DNA of 64,000 nt from Streptomyces sp. HM190 (lineage in GTDB: Bacteria; Actinomycetota; Actinomycetes; Streptomycetales; Streptomycetaceae). The notes beneath the pieces were generated by a model, which did no database searches, was not told the DNA's origin, and saw nothing but the letters and a program-made list of their open reading frames with translations. The position numbers were made by a program, and so were the translations under genes. The stretch spans positions 1,054,001-1,118,000 of the forward strand of contig NZ_CP047318.1 in assembly GCF_009857135.1 (NCBI RefSeq), written 5' to 3'. Position 1 is the stretch's first letter, and every line of letters starts with the position of its first letter. This document shows, one piece after another, positions 17,793 to 27,083 of this stretch.

Positions 17793-18106
17793 CGTCGTCC
17801 TTGGGCGGTTGCGGGGAGCGGGCGGTTGCGGGGGCGGGGCTTCGTCGGCCGCGGGTGGTGGGTGGTCACCCGTCCGTACGGTGCACAGGGGATGCGCAGG
17901 ATGTTATCCGCACAAGTGAACGCGCGCGTCCGGGGTGGTCGAAAGCTTGGTGCCGCCGTTACCGGACCGTTCCGGATGGTTGGGATCCGTGGTGAACCTG
18001 TGCCCGAACGGAGGGTTCCGTTCGGTGTGCGCGGCGGACGCGTGCGGGCCGCGGGCCCGGTGTGCGTGCCGCTCGCCTCGGGGCCAGGCGGGTCGTCGGC
18101 ATCGCG
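17793..18106. other. Intergenic region with the cvnA promoter, no gene
   Basis: These 314 bases hold no supported gene. The part next to cvnA contains a comparatively AT-rich stretch (GGATGTTATCC, about 17896-17906) that may belong to the conservon promoter on the minus strand. No clear terminator for the upstream binding-protein gene is visible. Confidence 0.4.
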
Positions 18107-19111
18107 TCATCGGGTGCCGTTCGCGGCGAACTTCTCGATCCCGGCGATGTTCTTCCTGGTCACGAACGCGGGACCGGTGAGCACCGGTTCCACGCCGCCG
18201 CCGCTGACGTTGCCGTTGGTGCGGTGGAGCCAGAGCCCGTCGACCGCGAGGTAGCCCTGGAGGTACGGCTGCTGGTCCACGGCGAACTGCACGGCACCGC
18301 TCCGGACGGCCTTGACCAGGTCCGCGTTGAGGTCGAAGGTGGCGACCTCGGCCCGGTCCCCCGCGTCCTCGACGGACTCGACGGCGGCGAGCGCGTACTG
18401 CGCGCCGAGGGTCACGACCTGGTCGATGGAGGGGTCCTGGCGGAGCTTCGCGGCGATCACGCCGGTCACCTGGTCCATGTCGGCGCCGTCGACGTAGAGG
18501 TTCTCGGTCTGTCCGCCGAACGTCTTGCGGACACCGGCGCAGCGGGCCTCCAGGGCGACATTGCCGCGTTCGTGGACGACGCAGACGGCGTGCCGGGCGC
18601 CGCGGGCGTCCAGTTCCCTGCCGAGCGCCCGTCCGGCGACGGACTCGTCCTGGCCGTAGAAGCCCAGCAGGCCCTGGGCCCGCCAGGCGTCGATACCGGA
18701 GTTGAGGGCGACGACGGGTATGCCGGCCGCGCGGGCCTCGGCGACCGCGGCGCGCATGGCCCGGGGCTTGGCGAGGGTCACCGCGATGCCGTCGACCTTG
18801 TCGGCGGTCGCGTCCCGCACCAGTTTCGCCTGGGCCGCGGCGTCGGGGTCGCTGACGAAGGTCAGGTCGACGCTGTCCTTGGCCGCCGCGGCCTCCGCTC
18901 CCTTGCGCACCCGGTCCCAGAAGGCGTCCCCCTCCGCCCCGTGGGCGATGAGGGCGATTCTCATCCCGCTTCCGCCCGACGTTCCGTCGCCCGCGCCGGA
19001 GTCGGATCCCGTGAGGACGGAGCATCCGGTGACGGTGAGGCAGACGGCGGCGGCGAGGGCCGCGGCGCGCGACAGCAGGGAGGAACGGCGGGCGGCGGGG
19101 GCTGGGGTCAT
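18107..19111 (-). CDS. Sugar ABC transporter substrate-binding lipoprotein (orphan)
   Basis: The 334-residue protein has a lipoprotein signal with lipobox LTVTGCSV (Cys about 30) and a periplasmic-binding-protein type 1 (ribose/xylose-like) fold: MRIALIAHGAEGDAFWDRVRKG, KVDGIAVTLAKP, GIPVVALNSGID, and DLNADLVKAVRSGAVQFAVDQQPYLQGYLAV near the C-terminus. It would capture a sugar at the membrane. No permease or ATPase gene lies next to it, so it must share another transporter or act as a sensor. ATG at 19111 is chosen because the lipoprotein signal begins there; its ribosome binding site is weak. Confidence 0.85.
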   Translation of the reverse strand: MTPAPAARRSSLLSRAAALAAAVCLTVTGCSVLTGSDSGAGDGTSGGSGMRIALIAHGAEGDAFWDRVRKGAEAAAAKDSVDLTFVSDPDAAAQAKLVRDATADKVDGIAVTLAKPRAMRAAVAEARAAGIPVVALNSGIDAWRAQGLLGFYGQDESVAGRALGRELDARGARHAVCVVHERGNVALEARCAGVRKTFGGQTENLYVDGADMDQVTGVIAAKLRQDPSIDQVVTLGAQYALAAVESVEDAGDRAEVATFDLNADLVKAVRSGAVQFAVDQQPYLQGYLAVDGLWLHRTNGNVSGGGVEPVLTGPAFVTRKNIAGIEKFAANGTR

Positions 19112-19478
19112 GGGGGTGCGGCACCTCGCTGTGCGGCCAGGGCGGGACGTCGGGAGAGGCGAAGACGCCACGTGCACCGCGCTGACGTGCGGCGACTGGC
19201 TGACTTTCGCTGGGCGGAGCCAATCGCGTGTGACGCCCGGTAGTCAAGTGACCAACGAAATCGATGTACTGCTGTGACTGGTCGGAGGCGACCGGCACAC
19301 ACGTGTCACCCTCGGGGATCCCCGCACCTCCGGCACCGATCGGATCCGGCCAACTGCCCTGATCCGTCGGGGCCTTTCCCGGTTGGCCGGAATCCGCCCG
19401 GAGGGGCGGCAACCTCTTCCCGCCCGGCGGCGACTGCTCGGCTGACCGACCATCCCCCACACGGAACGGAAGCGACTC
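19112..19478. other. Divergent promoter region, no gene
   Basis: These 367 bases separate the divergent binding-protein and pectinase genes. A relatively AT-rich stretch (about 19240-19275, with AACGAAATCGATG) is the likely promoter zone. I found no long perfect palindrome and no CebR box. Confidence 0.4.
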
Positions 19479-21533
19479 GTGACGGAGATCCGCAGCAAGG
19501 CCCGGCACCGCAGGAGGAGGACGGCGTTCCTGGTCGGGCTTCCCCTGGCCCTGACCGCCGCCGGCACCATGACGTACGGCTCCGCCTTCGGCGCGTCCGC
19601 CGAGGACGCCCGGCCGCTCGCCGCCGCGGCCGACCCCGCCTGGGCCACGGAGACCGCCGACGGTTTCGCCTCGGTGGACGCCCTCGGTCAGAAGGGCACC
19701 TACGGCGGCCGTGACGGCAGAACGGTCACCGTGCGGACCCTAGCGGACCTGGAGAGGTACGCGACGGCCGCCGAGCCGTACGTCATCGTGGTCGCCGGGA
19801 CGATCGCCATGAACCCGGTGGGCAAGGAGATCAAGGTCGCCTCGGACAAGACGATCGTGGGCGCGGGGACGTCCGGGCACATCGTCGGAGGCGGCTTCTT
19901 CCTGGGCCCCGGCGTGCACAACGTCATCATCCGCAACCTGACGATCCGGGACTCCTACCAGGGCGTCTGGAACGACAAGGACCACGACTTCGACGCGATC
20001 CAGATGGACGGCGCCCACCACGTCTGGATCGACCACAACGACCTACGGAACATGGCGGACGGCCTGATCGACAGCCGCAAGGACACCACCTACGTCACGG
20101 TGTCCTGGAACAAGCTGAGCCAGAACAACAAGACGTTCGGCATCGGCTGGACCACGAACACCACCGCCGACCTGACGATCCACCACAACTGGTTCCGGGA
20201 GACCGAGCAACGCAACCCGTCCACCGACAACGTGGCCCACGCGCACCTGTACAACAACTTCCTGGAGGACGTGGCCGGCACGGACATCGCGTCGTCGTAC
20301 GGCAACTACGCGCGCGGCAACACCAGGATGCTCCTGGAGAACAGCTACTTCCAGGGCATGCGCAACCCGGTGACGAAGGACGCGACGGCGTCCCTGGTCC
20401 AGCGCGGCAACGTCTTCTCCGGTACCTCCGGCCGCAACGAGAGCGGCGGCACCGCCTTCGACCCCCGGGCGTACTACCCGTACACCCCCGACAAGGCGGC
20501 CGATGTGCCCGCTCTGCTCAAGACCGGTGCCGGACCGAGGAGTTCGATCGGGACGACGACCGCGACGAAGGCGGCCGCGGCCACCACGCTCACCGTGGCC
20601 AAGGACGGCAGCGGCCAGTTCACCAGCGTGCAGAAGGCCGTCGACGCGGTGCCCGCGAACAACCCCGCACGGGTGATCATCTCCGTCGGGCCGGGCACCT
20701 ACCGGGAACTCGTGAAGGTCCCGTCCAACAAGCCGCACGTCACCATCCAGGGCTCCGGCGGCAGCCGCAAGGACACCGTGATCGTCTACAACAACGCCGC
20801 CGGCACGCCCAAGCCGGGCGGCGGCACCTACGGCACCGGCGGCAGCGCCACCGTCGCCGTCGAGGCCGACGACTTCCAGGCCCGCAACCTGACGATCTCC
20901 AACGACTTCGACGAGGCCGCCAACCAGTCCCTCAGCGGCCACCAGGCGGTCGCCCTGCGCACCGCCGCCGACAAGGTCGTCCTCGACGGCGTGATCGTCA
21001 CGGGCGACCAGGACACCCTGCTGCTCGACACGGCGTCGAAGGACCGGCTGGGCCGCGTCCACGTCACGAACTCCTACGTCATCGGCAACGTCGACTTCAT
21101 CTTCGGCCGGGCCACGGCCGTCATCGACCGGTCGGTCATCACCCTCAAGAAGCGCTGGAACGGCACCTCCGCCGGTTACGTCACCGCCCCGAGCACGGCC
21201 GCGGGCCGCAAGGGCATCCTGATCGCCAACTCCACCGTCAACGGCGACGTCGCCGACCGGAGCTTCTACCTCGGGCGCCCCTGGCACGCGGGCGGCGACG
21301 CCTCCCTCGACCCGCAGACGACGGTCCGCAACACCACCCTCAGCGCCGCCGTGAAGACCACGCCGTGGACCGACATGAGCGGCTTCTCGTGGAAGGACGA
21401 CCGCTTCGCCGAGTACCGGAACCAGGGCCCCGGCGCGGGCGGCCCGAGCGGAGACCGCCCGCATCTGACCGACGCGCAGGCAGCCGACCAGGAGGTCGCG
21501 GACTGGCTGGCCGGCTGGACGCCCGGCGCCTGA
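19479..21533 (+). CDS. Secreted pectate lyase (PL1) - pectin methylesterase (CE8) fusion
   Basis: The 684-residue protein has a signal peptide with a basic n-region (about 1-45). A PL1 beta-helix (about 55-355) shows WIDHNDLRNMADGL and TVSWNKLS. After a short Ala/Thr linker, a CE8 pectinesterase (about 368-680) has GDQDTLLLD (Gln and Asp), GNVDFIFGRA (Asp) and LGRPWH (Arg), all active-site elements. One chain can therefore remove methyl groups from pectin and cut the exposed polygalacturonate. The GTG at 19479 follows GGAAG by six bases. It is divergent from the orphan sugar-binding gene. Confidence 0.9.
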   Translation: MTEIRSKARHRRRRTAFLVGLPLALTAAGTMTYGSAFGASAEDARPLAAAADPAWATETADGFASVDALGQKGTYGGRDGRTVTVRTLADLERYATAAEPYVIVVAGTIAMNPVGKEIKVASDKTIVGAGTSGHIVGGGFFLGPGVHNVIIRNLTIRDSYQGVWNDKDHDFDAIQMDGAHHVWIDHNDLRNMADGLIDSRKDTTYVTVSWNKLSQNNKTFGIGWTTNTTADLTIHHNWFRETEQRNPSTDNVAHAHLYNNFLEDVAGTDIASSYGNYARGNTRMLLENSYFQGMRNPVTKDATASLVQRGNVFSGTSGRNESGGTAFDPRAYYPYTPDKAADVPALLKTGAGPRSSIGTTTATKAAAATTLTVAKDGSGQFTSVQKAVDAVPANNPARVIISVGPGTYRELVKVPSNKPHVTIQGSGGSRKDTVIVYNNAAGTPKPGGGTYGTGGSATVAVEADDFQARNLTISNDFDEAANQSLSGHQAVALRTAADKVVLDGVIVTGDQDTLLLDTASKDRLGRVHVTNSYVIGNVDFIFGRATAVIDRSVITLKKRWNGTSAGYVTAPSTAAGRKGILIANSTVNGDVADRSFYLGRPWHAGGDASLDPQTTVRNTTLSAAVKTTPWTDMSGFSWKDDRFAEYRNQGPGAGGPSGDRPHLTDAQAADQEVADWLAGWTPGA

Positions 21534-21541
21534 CGTCCCCT

Positions 21542-21571
21542 CGGCCGAGGAGCCCCGGCCGAGGAGCCCCG
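21542..21571. repeat. 15-bp tandem duplication downstream of the pectinase
   Basis: Two exact adjacent copies of CGGCCGAGGAGCCCC lie just after the stop codon. They are GC-rich and partly self-complementary and may contribute to termination. Confidence 0.6.
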
Positions 21572-21714
21572 GCCCTCGCGGAGGCACCGCCCCCCAGGGG
21601 CCTCCCCGTCCGCGGACTTCGGGAGCGGACGCGGTGCCGGTCTGACCGCGACCGGTCTCTCCGGCGTCCCGGCACGCAACGTCCTCGCAACCTGACGAGG
21701 CGTTGACTGCGGTC

Positions 21715-22089
21715 ATGGATGTGGTCCCGCGTGTAGAGCTGACCCCCGCGGCCGCCGCCCTGGTGCGGCGGCTGCGGGCGGCCCACGGCCCGCTGATGTT
21801 CCACCAGTCGGGCGGCTGCTGCGACGGCAGCGCCCCCATGTGCTACCCCGACGGCGAGTTCCGCACGGGCGACTCGGACGTCCTCCTCGCGGAACTGCGG
21901 GTCGACGGGGTCGACGAGGCGGTGGGCTTCTGGATGTCCCGCGGCCAGTACGAGGTGTGGAGTCACACCCGGCTCATCGTCGACGTCGTCCCCGGCCGCG
22001 GCAGTGGCTTCTCCCTGGAGGCGCCCGAAGGAGTGCGATTCCTGATCCGTTCCCGCGTCGTCGGCCCTGAGGGGCCGCCCGGCCGGTAG
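21715..22089 (+). CDS. DUF779 family protein
   Basis: The 124-residue protein carries the DUF779 signature FHQSGGCCDGSAPMCYP and ends with a beta-rich region (VWSHTRLIVDVVPGRGSGFSLE). Family members often sit beside aldehyde dehydrogenases and may be redox or metal related; no such gene is adjacent here. ATG at 21715 fits family length; a TTG at 21703, close behind GAGG, is an alternative. Confidence 0.85.
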   Translation: MDVVPRVELTPAAAALVRRLRAAHGPLMFHQSGGCCDGSAPMCYPDGEFRTGDSDVLLAELRVDGVDEAVGFWMSRGQYEVWSHTRLIVDVVPGRGSGFSLEAPEGVRFLIRSRVVGPEGPPGR

Positions 22090-22146
22090 TCGTCTGGTGC
22101 ACTTCCCCTGGGTCCTGGGACGGTTGACGAGACATCAGGGGGCACC

Positions 22147-23376
22147 GTGACACGTCGTGGCGGACGGCTCAGAACGGTACTGACGGCTCTCGCGGCGTGG
22201 AGCGTGCTCACCGGCGCGGCCCTCGTGGGGGCGGCGCCGGCCACCGGCGCGCCGCGGTCCGCGGAGCTCGCGCCGGGCGTCGCGTACACCGAGTTCGACG
22301 TGACGGGCGCGCAGGGTGTGGCGCACGCGCATGTGCTGAGTGTCGACCTGCGCGACCGCCGGGTGGGCGTCGGCCTGCTATACCCGGGCGCGGTGGCCGC
22401 CCGGCAGACCGTGTCCCGGATGGCCACCGCCGCGGGCGCCGTGGCCGGGGTGAACGGCGACTTCTTCCACATCACCGAGGTCCAGCACCCCGGTGTCGCG
22501 GCGACGGGCGCGTCCGTGGGCCCGGCGATCGCCCGCGGGCAGGCTCTCAAGGCGGCCGTGCCCGACGGCCAGCGCTTCGGCCCGGCCCCGCCACCCGGTA
22601 CCAGCACCAAGGACGTGCTCGGCGTCACGGCCGACGGCGTGGCCCGCCTCGACCGCATCGCCCTCGACGGCTCCGTCACCACCGCCGGGGGCGTCCGCCC
22701 GCTCGGCGGCCTCAACCAGTACGCCCTGCCCGTCGGTTCCGTCGGCGCGTTCACCTCAGACTGGGGCACCGTCTCCCGGATGCGGGCCGTGTGCGGCACC
22801 GACACCGACCGGGCGGCACCGTGCAGCACCGACGTCCACGAGGTGCTGGTCGCCGACGGCCGGGTGGTCTCCGTCGCGCCCGCACCCGGCAGTGGGGCCG
22901 TCGCGGCCGGCGCCACGGTCCTCGTCGGCCGCGAGGCGGGCGCCCGGTGGCTGCGCACGCTCTCCCCCGGCGACCCCGTCCAGGTGCGGCACCGGCTGGT
23001 GGCGGCGACGAGCGGCACCGCCTACACCTTCGCGCTCGGCGGCCACCCGCTGCTGCGGGCGGGCCGGCCGCTGCCGGGGATCGACGACACGGTCTCGGCC
23101 GTACGCACGGCCGCCGGTGTCGCCGAGGACGGCCACCGGCTGCTGCTGCTCGCCCTGGACGGCGCCCCCGCCCACCGGTCCGGCCTGACCGTCGCCGAGG
23201 TCGCGGAGGTGATGCGGGGGCTGGGTGCCGACGACGTGTTCAGCCTGGACGGCGGTGGCTCCTCCACGCTGGTCGCCCGTGCCGCCGGCGAGAGCGCCGT
23301 GACCGTACGGAACCACCCCAGCGCCGGCGAGGAACGGGCCGTGCCGAACGGGATCGGGGTGTTCACCACCCCCTGA
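22147..23376 (+). CDS. Secreted phosphodiester glycosidase family protein
   Basis: The 409-residue protein has a signal peptide (about 1-36, ATGAP) and a NAGPA-type (phosphodiester glycosidase) domain. Landmarks are GVNGDFFHI (about 100), GVTADG, and the C-terminal GADDVFSLDGGGSSTLVARA with the conserved DGGGSS. Bacterial members are thought to act on phosphodiester-linked sugars of cell wall glycopolymers; the substrate here is unknown. The GTG at 22147 follows an AGGGGG ribosome binding site. Confidence 0.85.
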   Translation: MTRRGGRLRTVLTALAAWSVLTGAALVGAAPATGAPRSAELAPGVAYTEFDVTGAQGVAHAHVLSVDLRDRRVGVGLLYPGAVAARQTVSRMATAAGAVAGVNGDFFHITEVQHPGVAATGASVGPAIARGQALKAAVPDGQRFGPAPPPGTSTKDVLGVTADGVARLDRIALDGSVTTAGGVRPLGGLNQYALPVGSVGAFTSDWGTVSRMRAVCGTDTDRAAPCSTDVHEVLVADGRVVSVAPAPGSGAVAAGATVLVGREAGARWLRTLSPGDPVQVRHRLVAATSGTAYTFALGGHPLLRAGRPLPGIDDTVSAVRTAAGVAEDGHRLLLLALDGAPAHRSGLTVAEVAEVMRGLGADDVFSLDGGGSSTLVARAAGESAVTVRNHPSAGEERAVPNGIGVFTTP

Positions 23377-23410
23377 CGGCCGGCGTGCGGACACGCGCCC
23401 CGGCTCAGGG
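23371..23410. terminator. Imperfect bidirectional hairpin between convergent genes
   Basis: CCCTGA (23371-23376) pairs with TCAGGG (23405-23410), and an inner GCGTG-CGGA-CACGC hairpin extends it. It spans both stop codons of convergent genes. Confidence 0.5.
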
Positions 23411-23599
23411 ATCGAGGCTGCTGACGATGTCCGCCGTCGCGGTGATGCCGTTGTGGATGGTCGGCGCCAGGCTCGTGCTCGCCATGGTGAACCCGAGCAG
23501 CACACAGACGACGGCGTGCGAGAGTTTCAGCGCGCCGTTGCGCATGAAGACCGCCGCCAGGATCACGAGCAGCAGCACCACAGAGATGGAAATGGCCAT
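23405..23599 (-). CDS. Small two-helix membrane protein
   Basis: The 64-residue protein MAISISVVLLLVILAAVFMR continues to a second hydrophobic segment (LSHAVVCVLLGFTMASTSLA), giving two predicted membrane helices. The ATG at 23599 is preceded by GGAGGAGG. I recognise it as a common small Streptomyces membrane protein of unknown function. Confidence 0.75.
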   Translation of the reverse strand: MAISISVVLLLVILAAVFMRNGALKLSHAVVCVLLGFTMASTSLAPTIHNGITATADIVSSLDP

Positions 23600-23714
23600 C
23601 GTCGAACCTCCTCCGCCACGTCCGCTTCGCAGCATTCGGCCGCAAGTGTGGCGTAGCGGAGGGTTGGTCCGTGCGGCTGACGTGTCCGCCGAACGTGTGG
23701 TGTCGGTGGAGCGG

Positions 23715-24623
23715 TCAGCGCGCCCGGTGGGTGTCGAGGAAGGCTTCGAGGCCCGCGAGGTCGTCGGTGTGGAGGTGGTCCACGCCGGCGGCGAGGAGTT
23801 CGCCCCAGACGGCGTCCCGTTCGGGGCCCGGCAGGTCGGGCGTCGCCCAGAACCGCACCCGCTGCCCGCGTCCGTGCGCCGTCGAGACGACGGCCCGCAG
23901 CCTGGCCCGCTCGGCCTCGGGGAACGGACCGGCGCCCCGCCAGGTGAAGTTCAGCGACCAGTTGTCGGAGACCAGCGGGATGAGGGAGGCGGGCGCGGCT
24001 GTCGTGCTCACTAGTGCCGCATCAGGCAACGTTGCCTGCCGCGGCACCAGGTCGGCGAGCCGCCCGTCGTAGAAGGCGTGGCGCTCGGTCTGCGCCTCCA
24101 TGGGGACGCGGGCGGCGCGGTCCCCGGAGATCACGGCCGTCACCGGTCCGGGGCGGACCCGGCCGTGCGCGTACGTCGTGAACAGGTGGCGGTGGCGCCG
24201 CAGACGGCGGTCCAGTTCCCGATAGGTCGCGGCGCCCTCGGTCTTGATGTCGATGAGGAGCTGCAGCGGCCTGCGGTGTCCCCGGTACACGGAGCCGTGG
24301 TGGGCGCGGACGCGGGCGGCGAGCGGCTCCAGGTAGAGGGATTCGAGGGTGCGGGCCGGGTCGAGGTCCTCGGGGTCGTGGGCGACGAGGAGGTGGCCGC
24401 CGACGAGGAAGAGGTCGGCCTCGACACTGCCGAAGCGGTGGTCGAGGGCGTCGAGGAGGGGGCGTGGGTGCTCGTAGTCGTTGTGCGCGTGGGCCCGCCA
24501 CAGTGGCCGGGGGCGGTGGCCGTGCCGCTCCGTGGCCAGGGCGTCGGCGGCGGGCAGGGCGAGCGGGCCGGCGAGTGCGGCACCGAGGGTGGTGAGGGCT
24601 CTGCGGCGGGTGGTGAGGGCCAT
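23715..24623 (-). CDS. Exported PI-PLC/glycerophosphodiesterase-like protein
   Basis: The 302-residue protein begins MALTTRRRALTTLGAALAG, a twin-arginine signal (RRRALTT) ending near ADALA. The catalytic region shows AHNDYEHPRPLLDAL, VEADLFLVGGHLLVAHD and LLIDIKTEG, matching the PI-PLC-like phosphodiesterase superfamily in which His, Asp and Glu bind calcium. It probably hydrolyses a glycerophosphodiester outside the membrane. The ATG at 24623 has GGGGAGG seven bases upstream; longer starts lack this and precede the Tat signal. Confidence 0.85.
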   Translation of the reverse strand: MALTTRRRALTTLGAALAGPLALPAADALATERHGHRPRPLWRAHAHNDYEHPRPLLDALDHRFGSVEADLFLVGGHLLVAHDPEDLDPARTLESLYLEPLAARVRAHHGSVYRGHRRPLQLLIDIKTEGAATYRELDRRLRRHRHLFTTYAHGRVRPGPVTAVISGDRAARVPMEAQTERHAFYDGRLADLVPRQATLPDAALVSTTAAPASLIPLVSDNWSLNFTWRGAGPFPEAERARLRAVVSTAHGRGQRVRFWATPDLPGPERDAVWGELLAAGVDHLHTDDLAGLEAFLDTHRAR

Positions 24624-24747
24624 GCGCTGCCTCCCCTGAGTCGCGTACGGGACCCAGTGAGTATGGGGGCAGCGTTCCCGCAACGAGCAGGTACGGGGCA
24701 GGAGTTGGCTGGAGGTACGCCGTGCGTTCACCCCGCCCGCGCGCGGT

Positions 24748-24789
24748 GCGCGAGAAGGCCCGCCCCTGGTGGGGCGGGCCTTCTCGCGC
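24748..24789. terminator. Strong terminator of the acyl-CoA dehydrogenase operon
   Basis: A perfect 19-bp stem (24748-24766 with 24771-24789) with a TGGT loop lies just beyond the last gene of the minus-strand operon that begins at 28057. Confidence 0.9.
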
Positions 24790-24816
24790 GCTTGCGCGGT
24801 GCTGTCCGACGGCGGC

Positions 24817-25902
24817 TCAGGGGGCGCGCAGGTCGACCAGTTCGGCCAGTGCCTCCCGGTGGGCGCCCGCGGTGCCGTACGCGATCGCGTCGGCCTTGGC
24901 CCGCTTGAGGTACAGGTGGACCGGGTGCTCCCAGGTCATGCCGATGCCGCCGTGCAGTTGCAGTGCCTCCTCGGCCGCGTGGACGGCCACGGGCGCGGCG
25001 AACGCCTGGGCGACGGCCACCGCCACGTCGATGTCGTCGCTGCAGGTGGCGAGCGCGTCGGCCGCGTTGCGGGCGGCCGCCCGCAGGTTGACGACCTCCA
25101 GCCACAGCTGCGCCAGCCGGTGCTTGAGTGCCTGGAAGCCGCCGACGGGCCGGTTGAACTGCTTGCGTTCCTTGAGGTAGCGGACCGTCTCGGTCAGCGT
25201 CCAGTCGGCGAGCCCGAGTTGCTCGGAGGCGAGCAGGCCCGCCCCGGCGCGCAGGGCCCGGCGCACGGCGGGTTCCGCGTCGCCGAGGAGGCGGCCGGGC
25301 GCCCCGTCGAGCGTGACCGTAGCCAGCGGCCGGGTCAGGTCCAGGGACGGCCGCGGGGTGACGGTCGCGGCGGAGGCGTCGACCGCGTACAGGCCGCCGT
25401 CGTCGGCGGGGAGGAGGAGGACGTCGGCGACGGCCGCGTCCGCGATGCCGGTCAGCTCGCCGTGCAGGGCGCCGTCCTCGAACCGTACGACCTTGTAGGC
25501 GCCGCCGGCGGGGACGTTCAGCGCGACCGCGAGGGCGCCGATCCTGCGGCCGGAGGCCAGTTCGGCGAGCAGGTCGTCGGCGGCGCAGGCCAGCAGGGCC
25601 TCGGTGGCGACGACGGCGCTCGTGAGGTATGGCAGGGGGGCGACGGCGCGCCCCAGCTCCTCCAGGACGACGGCGGCCTCGCGGTGGGTGGCGCCCTGGC
25701 CGCCCCGGTCCTCGGGCACGAGGAGTCCGGCGAGCCCCATGCCCTCGGCCAGTGCCTTCCAGGCGGCGAGGTCGTGCGGGGCGTCGGACTCCACGCGCGC
25801 GATCACACCGGCCGCGTCGCAGTGGTCGGCGAGCAGGTCGCGGACGGCCGCGCGGAGCGCCTCTTCCTCCTCCGTGTACAGCAGGTCGGGCTGGGTGCTC
25901 AT
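24817..25902 (-). CDS. Acyl-CoA dehydrogenase, smaller subunit type
   Basis: The 361-residue flavoprotein has the ACAD N-terminal helical domain (EEEEALRAAVRDLLADHCD), a divergent middle domain and a C-terminal domain with RYLKERKQFNRPVGGFQALKHRLAQL and the FAD-binding-type LHGGIGMTWEHPVHLYLKRA. The middle domain lacks the usual FCLTEPxAGSD motif present in the neighbour. It starts at 25902 with an ATGA overlap onto the preceding acyl-CoA dehydrogenase, so the two are translated together. This pairing resembles heteromeric alpha-beta acyl-CoA dehydrogenases of sterol or bile-acid side-chain oxidation in actinobacteria; the substrate here is unknown. Confidence 0.85.
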   Translation of the reverse strand: MSTQPDLLYTEEEEALRAAVRDLLADHCDAAGVIARVESDAPHDLAAWKALAEGMGLAGLLVPEDRGGQGATHREAAVVLEELGRAVAPLPYLTSAVVATEALLACAADDLLAELASGRRIGALAVALNVPAGGAYKVVRFEDGALHGELTGIADAAVADVLLLPADDGGLYAVDASAATVTPRPSLDLTRPLATVTLDGAPGRLLGDAEPAVRRALRAGAGLLASEQLGLADWTLTETVRYLKERKQFNRPVGGFQALKHRLAQLWLEVVNLRAAARNAADALATCSDDIDVAVAVAQAFAAPVAVHAAEEALQLHGGIGMTWEHPVHLYLKRAKADAIAYGTAGAHREALAELVDLRAP

Positions 25903-27083
25903 CGGGCCAGGTCCTTCCAGGCGACGTCCTTGTCGGTGCGCGCTTCGGGGGGCAGGCCGAGGACGCGTTCGGCGACGATGTTCAGCAGGACCTCGGTGGT
26001 CCCGCCCTCGATGCTGTTGCCCTTGGAGCGGAGGTAGCGGTAGCCGGCGTCGCGGCCGACGAAGTCGACCAGTTCGGGGCGGCGCATGGTCCAGTCGTCG
26101 TACAGCAGGCCCTCCTCGCCGCGGAGTTCGACCTCCAGGCCGCTGATCTCCTGGTTGAGGCGGGCGAAGGCGAGCTTCATGCCGGCGCCCTCGGGACCGG
26201 GCTGTCCGGCGACGAGCTGCTGGCGCAGCCGCTCCGCGGTGAGGCGGGCGGCCTCGGCCTCGACCCACAGCGTGAGCAGCCGCTGGTGGAGGTCGTGGGT
26301 GCGCAGTTCGGGCCGTTCGCGCCAGGTCCTGGAGACGGGGCCGATCATGCCGCCCTCGCGGGGCAGCCGCATACCGCCGATGGCGACGCGTTCGTTGTTG
26401 AGGGTGGTCTGGGCGACCTTCCAGCCGTCGCCGACGTCGCCGAGGCGGCGGGAGTCGGGGATGCGGACGTCGGTGAGGAAGACCTCGTTGAACTCGGCCT
26501 CGCCGGTGATCTGCCGCAGCGGCCGGACCTCGATGCCGGGGTCGGTCATGTCGCAGAGGAAGTAGGTGATGCCCTGGTGCTTGGGCACGTCCGGGTCGGT
26601 GCGGGCGATGAGGATGGCCCAGCGGGCGACGTGGGCGCTGGACGTCCAGACCTTCTGCCCGTTGACGACCCAGTCGCCCTCGCCGGTACGGACGGCGCGG
26701 GTGCCGAGCGCGGCGAGGTCGGATCCGGCTCCGGGCTCGCTGAACAGCTGGCACCAGACCTCCTCCCCGGTCCACAGGGGCCGCAGATAGCGCCGCTTCT
26801 GCTCCTCGGTGCCGTAGGCGAGGATCGTCGGGGCGGCCATGCCGAGGCCGATGCCGATGCGCCGCGGGTCGTTGTCGGGGGCGCCGGCCGCCTCCAGCTC
26901 CGCGTCCACGACGGCCTGGAGGGAGCGGGGGGCGCCGAGACCGCCGAGGCCCTCGGGGTAGTGCACCCAGGCGAGCCCGGCGTCGAAGCGGGCCCGCAGG
27001 AAGTCCAGCCGCTCGGTGCCGGCGGGCGGGTGCGCGGCCAGCAACGCGGCGGTGCGGCGCCTCAGTTCGGCTGCGTCGGTCAT
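25899..27083 (-). CDS. Acyl-CoA dehydrogenase, larger subunit type
   Basis: The 394-residue protein has the standard ACAD middle-domain motif QLFSEPGAGSDLAALGTRA (FAD and substrate binding) and GQKVWTSSAHVARWAILIART, plus the C-terminal GNSIEGGTTEVLLNIVAERVLGLP. It catalyses alpha,beta-dehydrogenation of an acyl-CoA. Its start at 27083 overlaps the stop of the oxidoreductase upstream (ATGA), and its stop overlaps the start of the second dehydrogenase the same way. Confidence 0.9.
   Translation of the reverse strand: MTDAAELRRRTAALLAAHPPAGTERLDFLRARFDAGLAWVHYPEGLGGLGAPRSLQAVVDAELEAAGAPDNDPRRIGIGLGMAAPTILAYGTEEQKRRYLRPLWTGEEVWCQLFSEPGAGSDLAALGTRAVRTGEGDWVVNGQKVWTSSAHVARWAILIARTDPDVPKHQGITYFLCDMTDPGIEVRPLRQITGEAEFNEVFLTDVRIPDSRRLGDVGDGWKVAQTTLNNERVAIGGMRLPREGGMIGPVSRTWRERPELRTHDLHQRLLTLWVEAEAARLTAERLRQQLVAGQPGPEGAGMKLAFARLNQEISGLEVELRGEEGLLYDDWTMRRPELVDFVGRDAGYRYLRSKGNSIEGGTTEVLLNIVAERVLGLPPEARTDKDVAWKDLAR

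Noticed and set aside
15363..18254. 963-codon plus-strand open frame opposite cvnA
   Set aside because: The composition is that of an antisense frame; cvnA on the other strand has kinase motifs.
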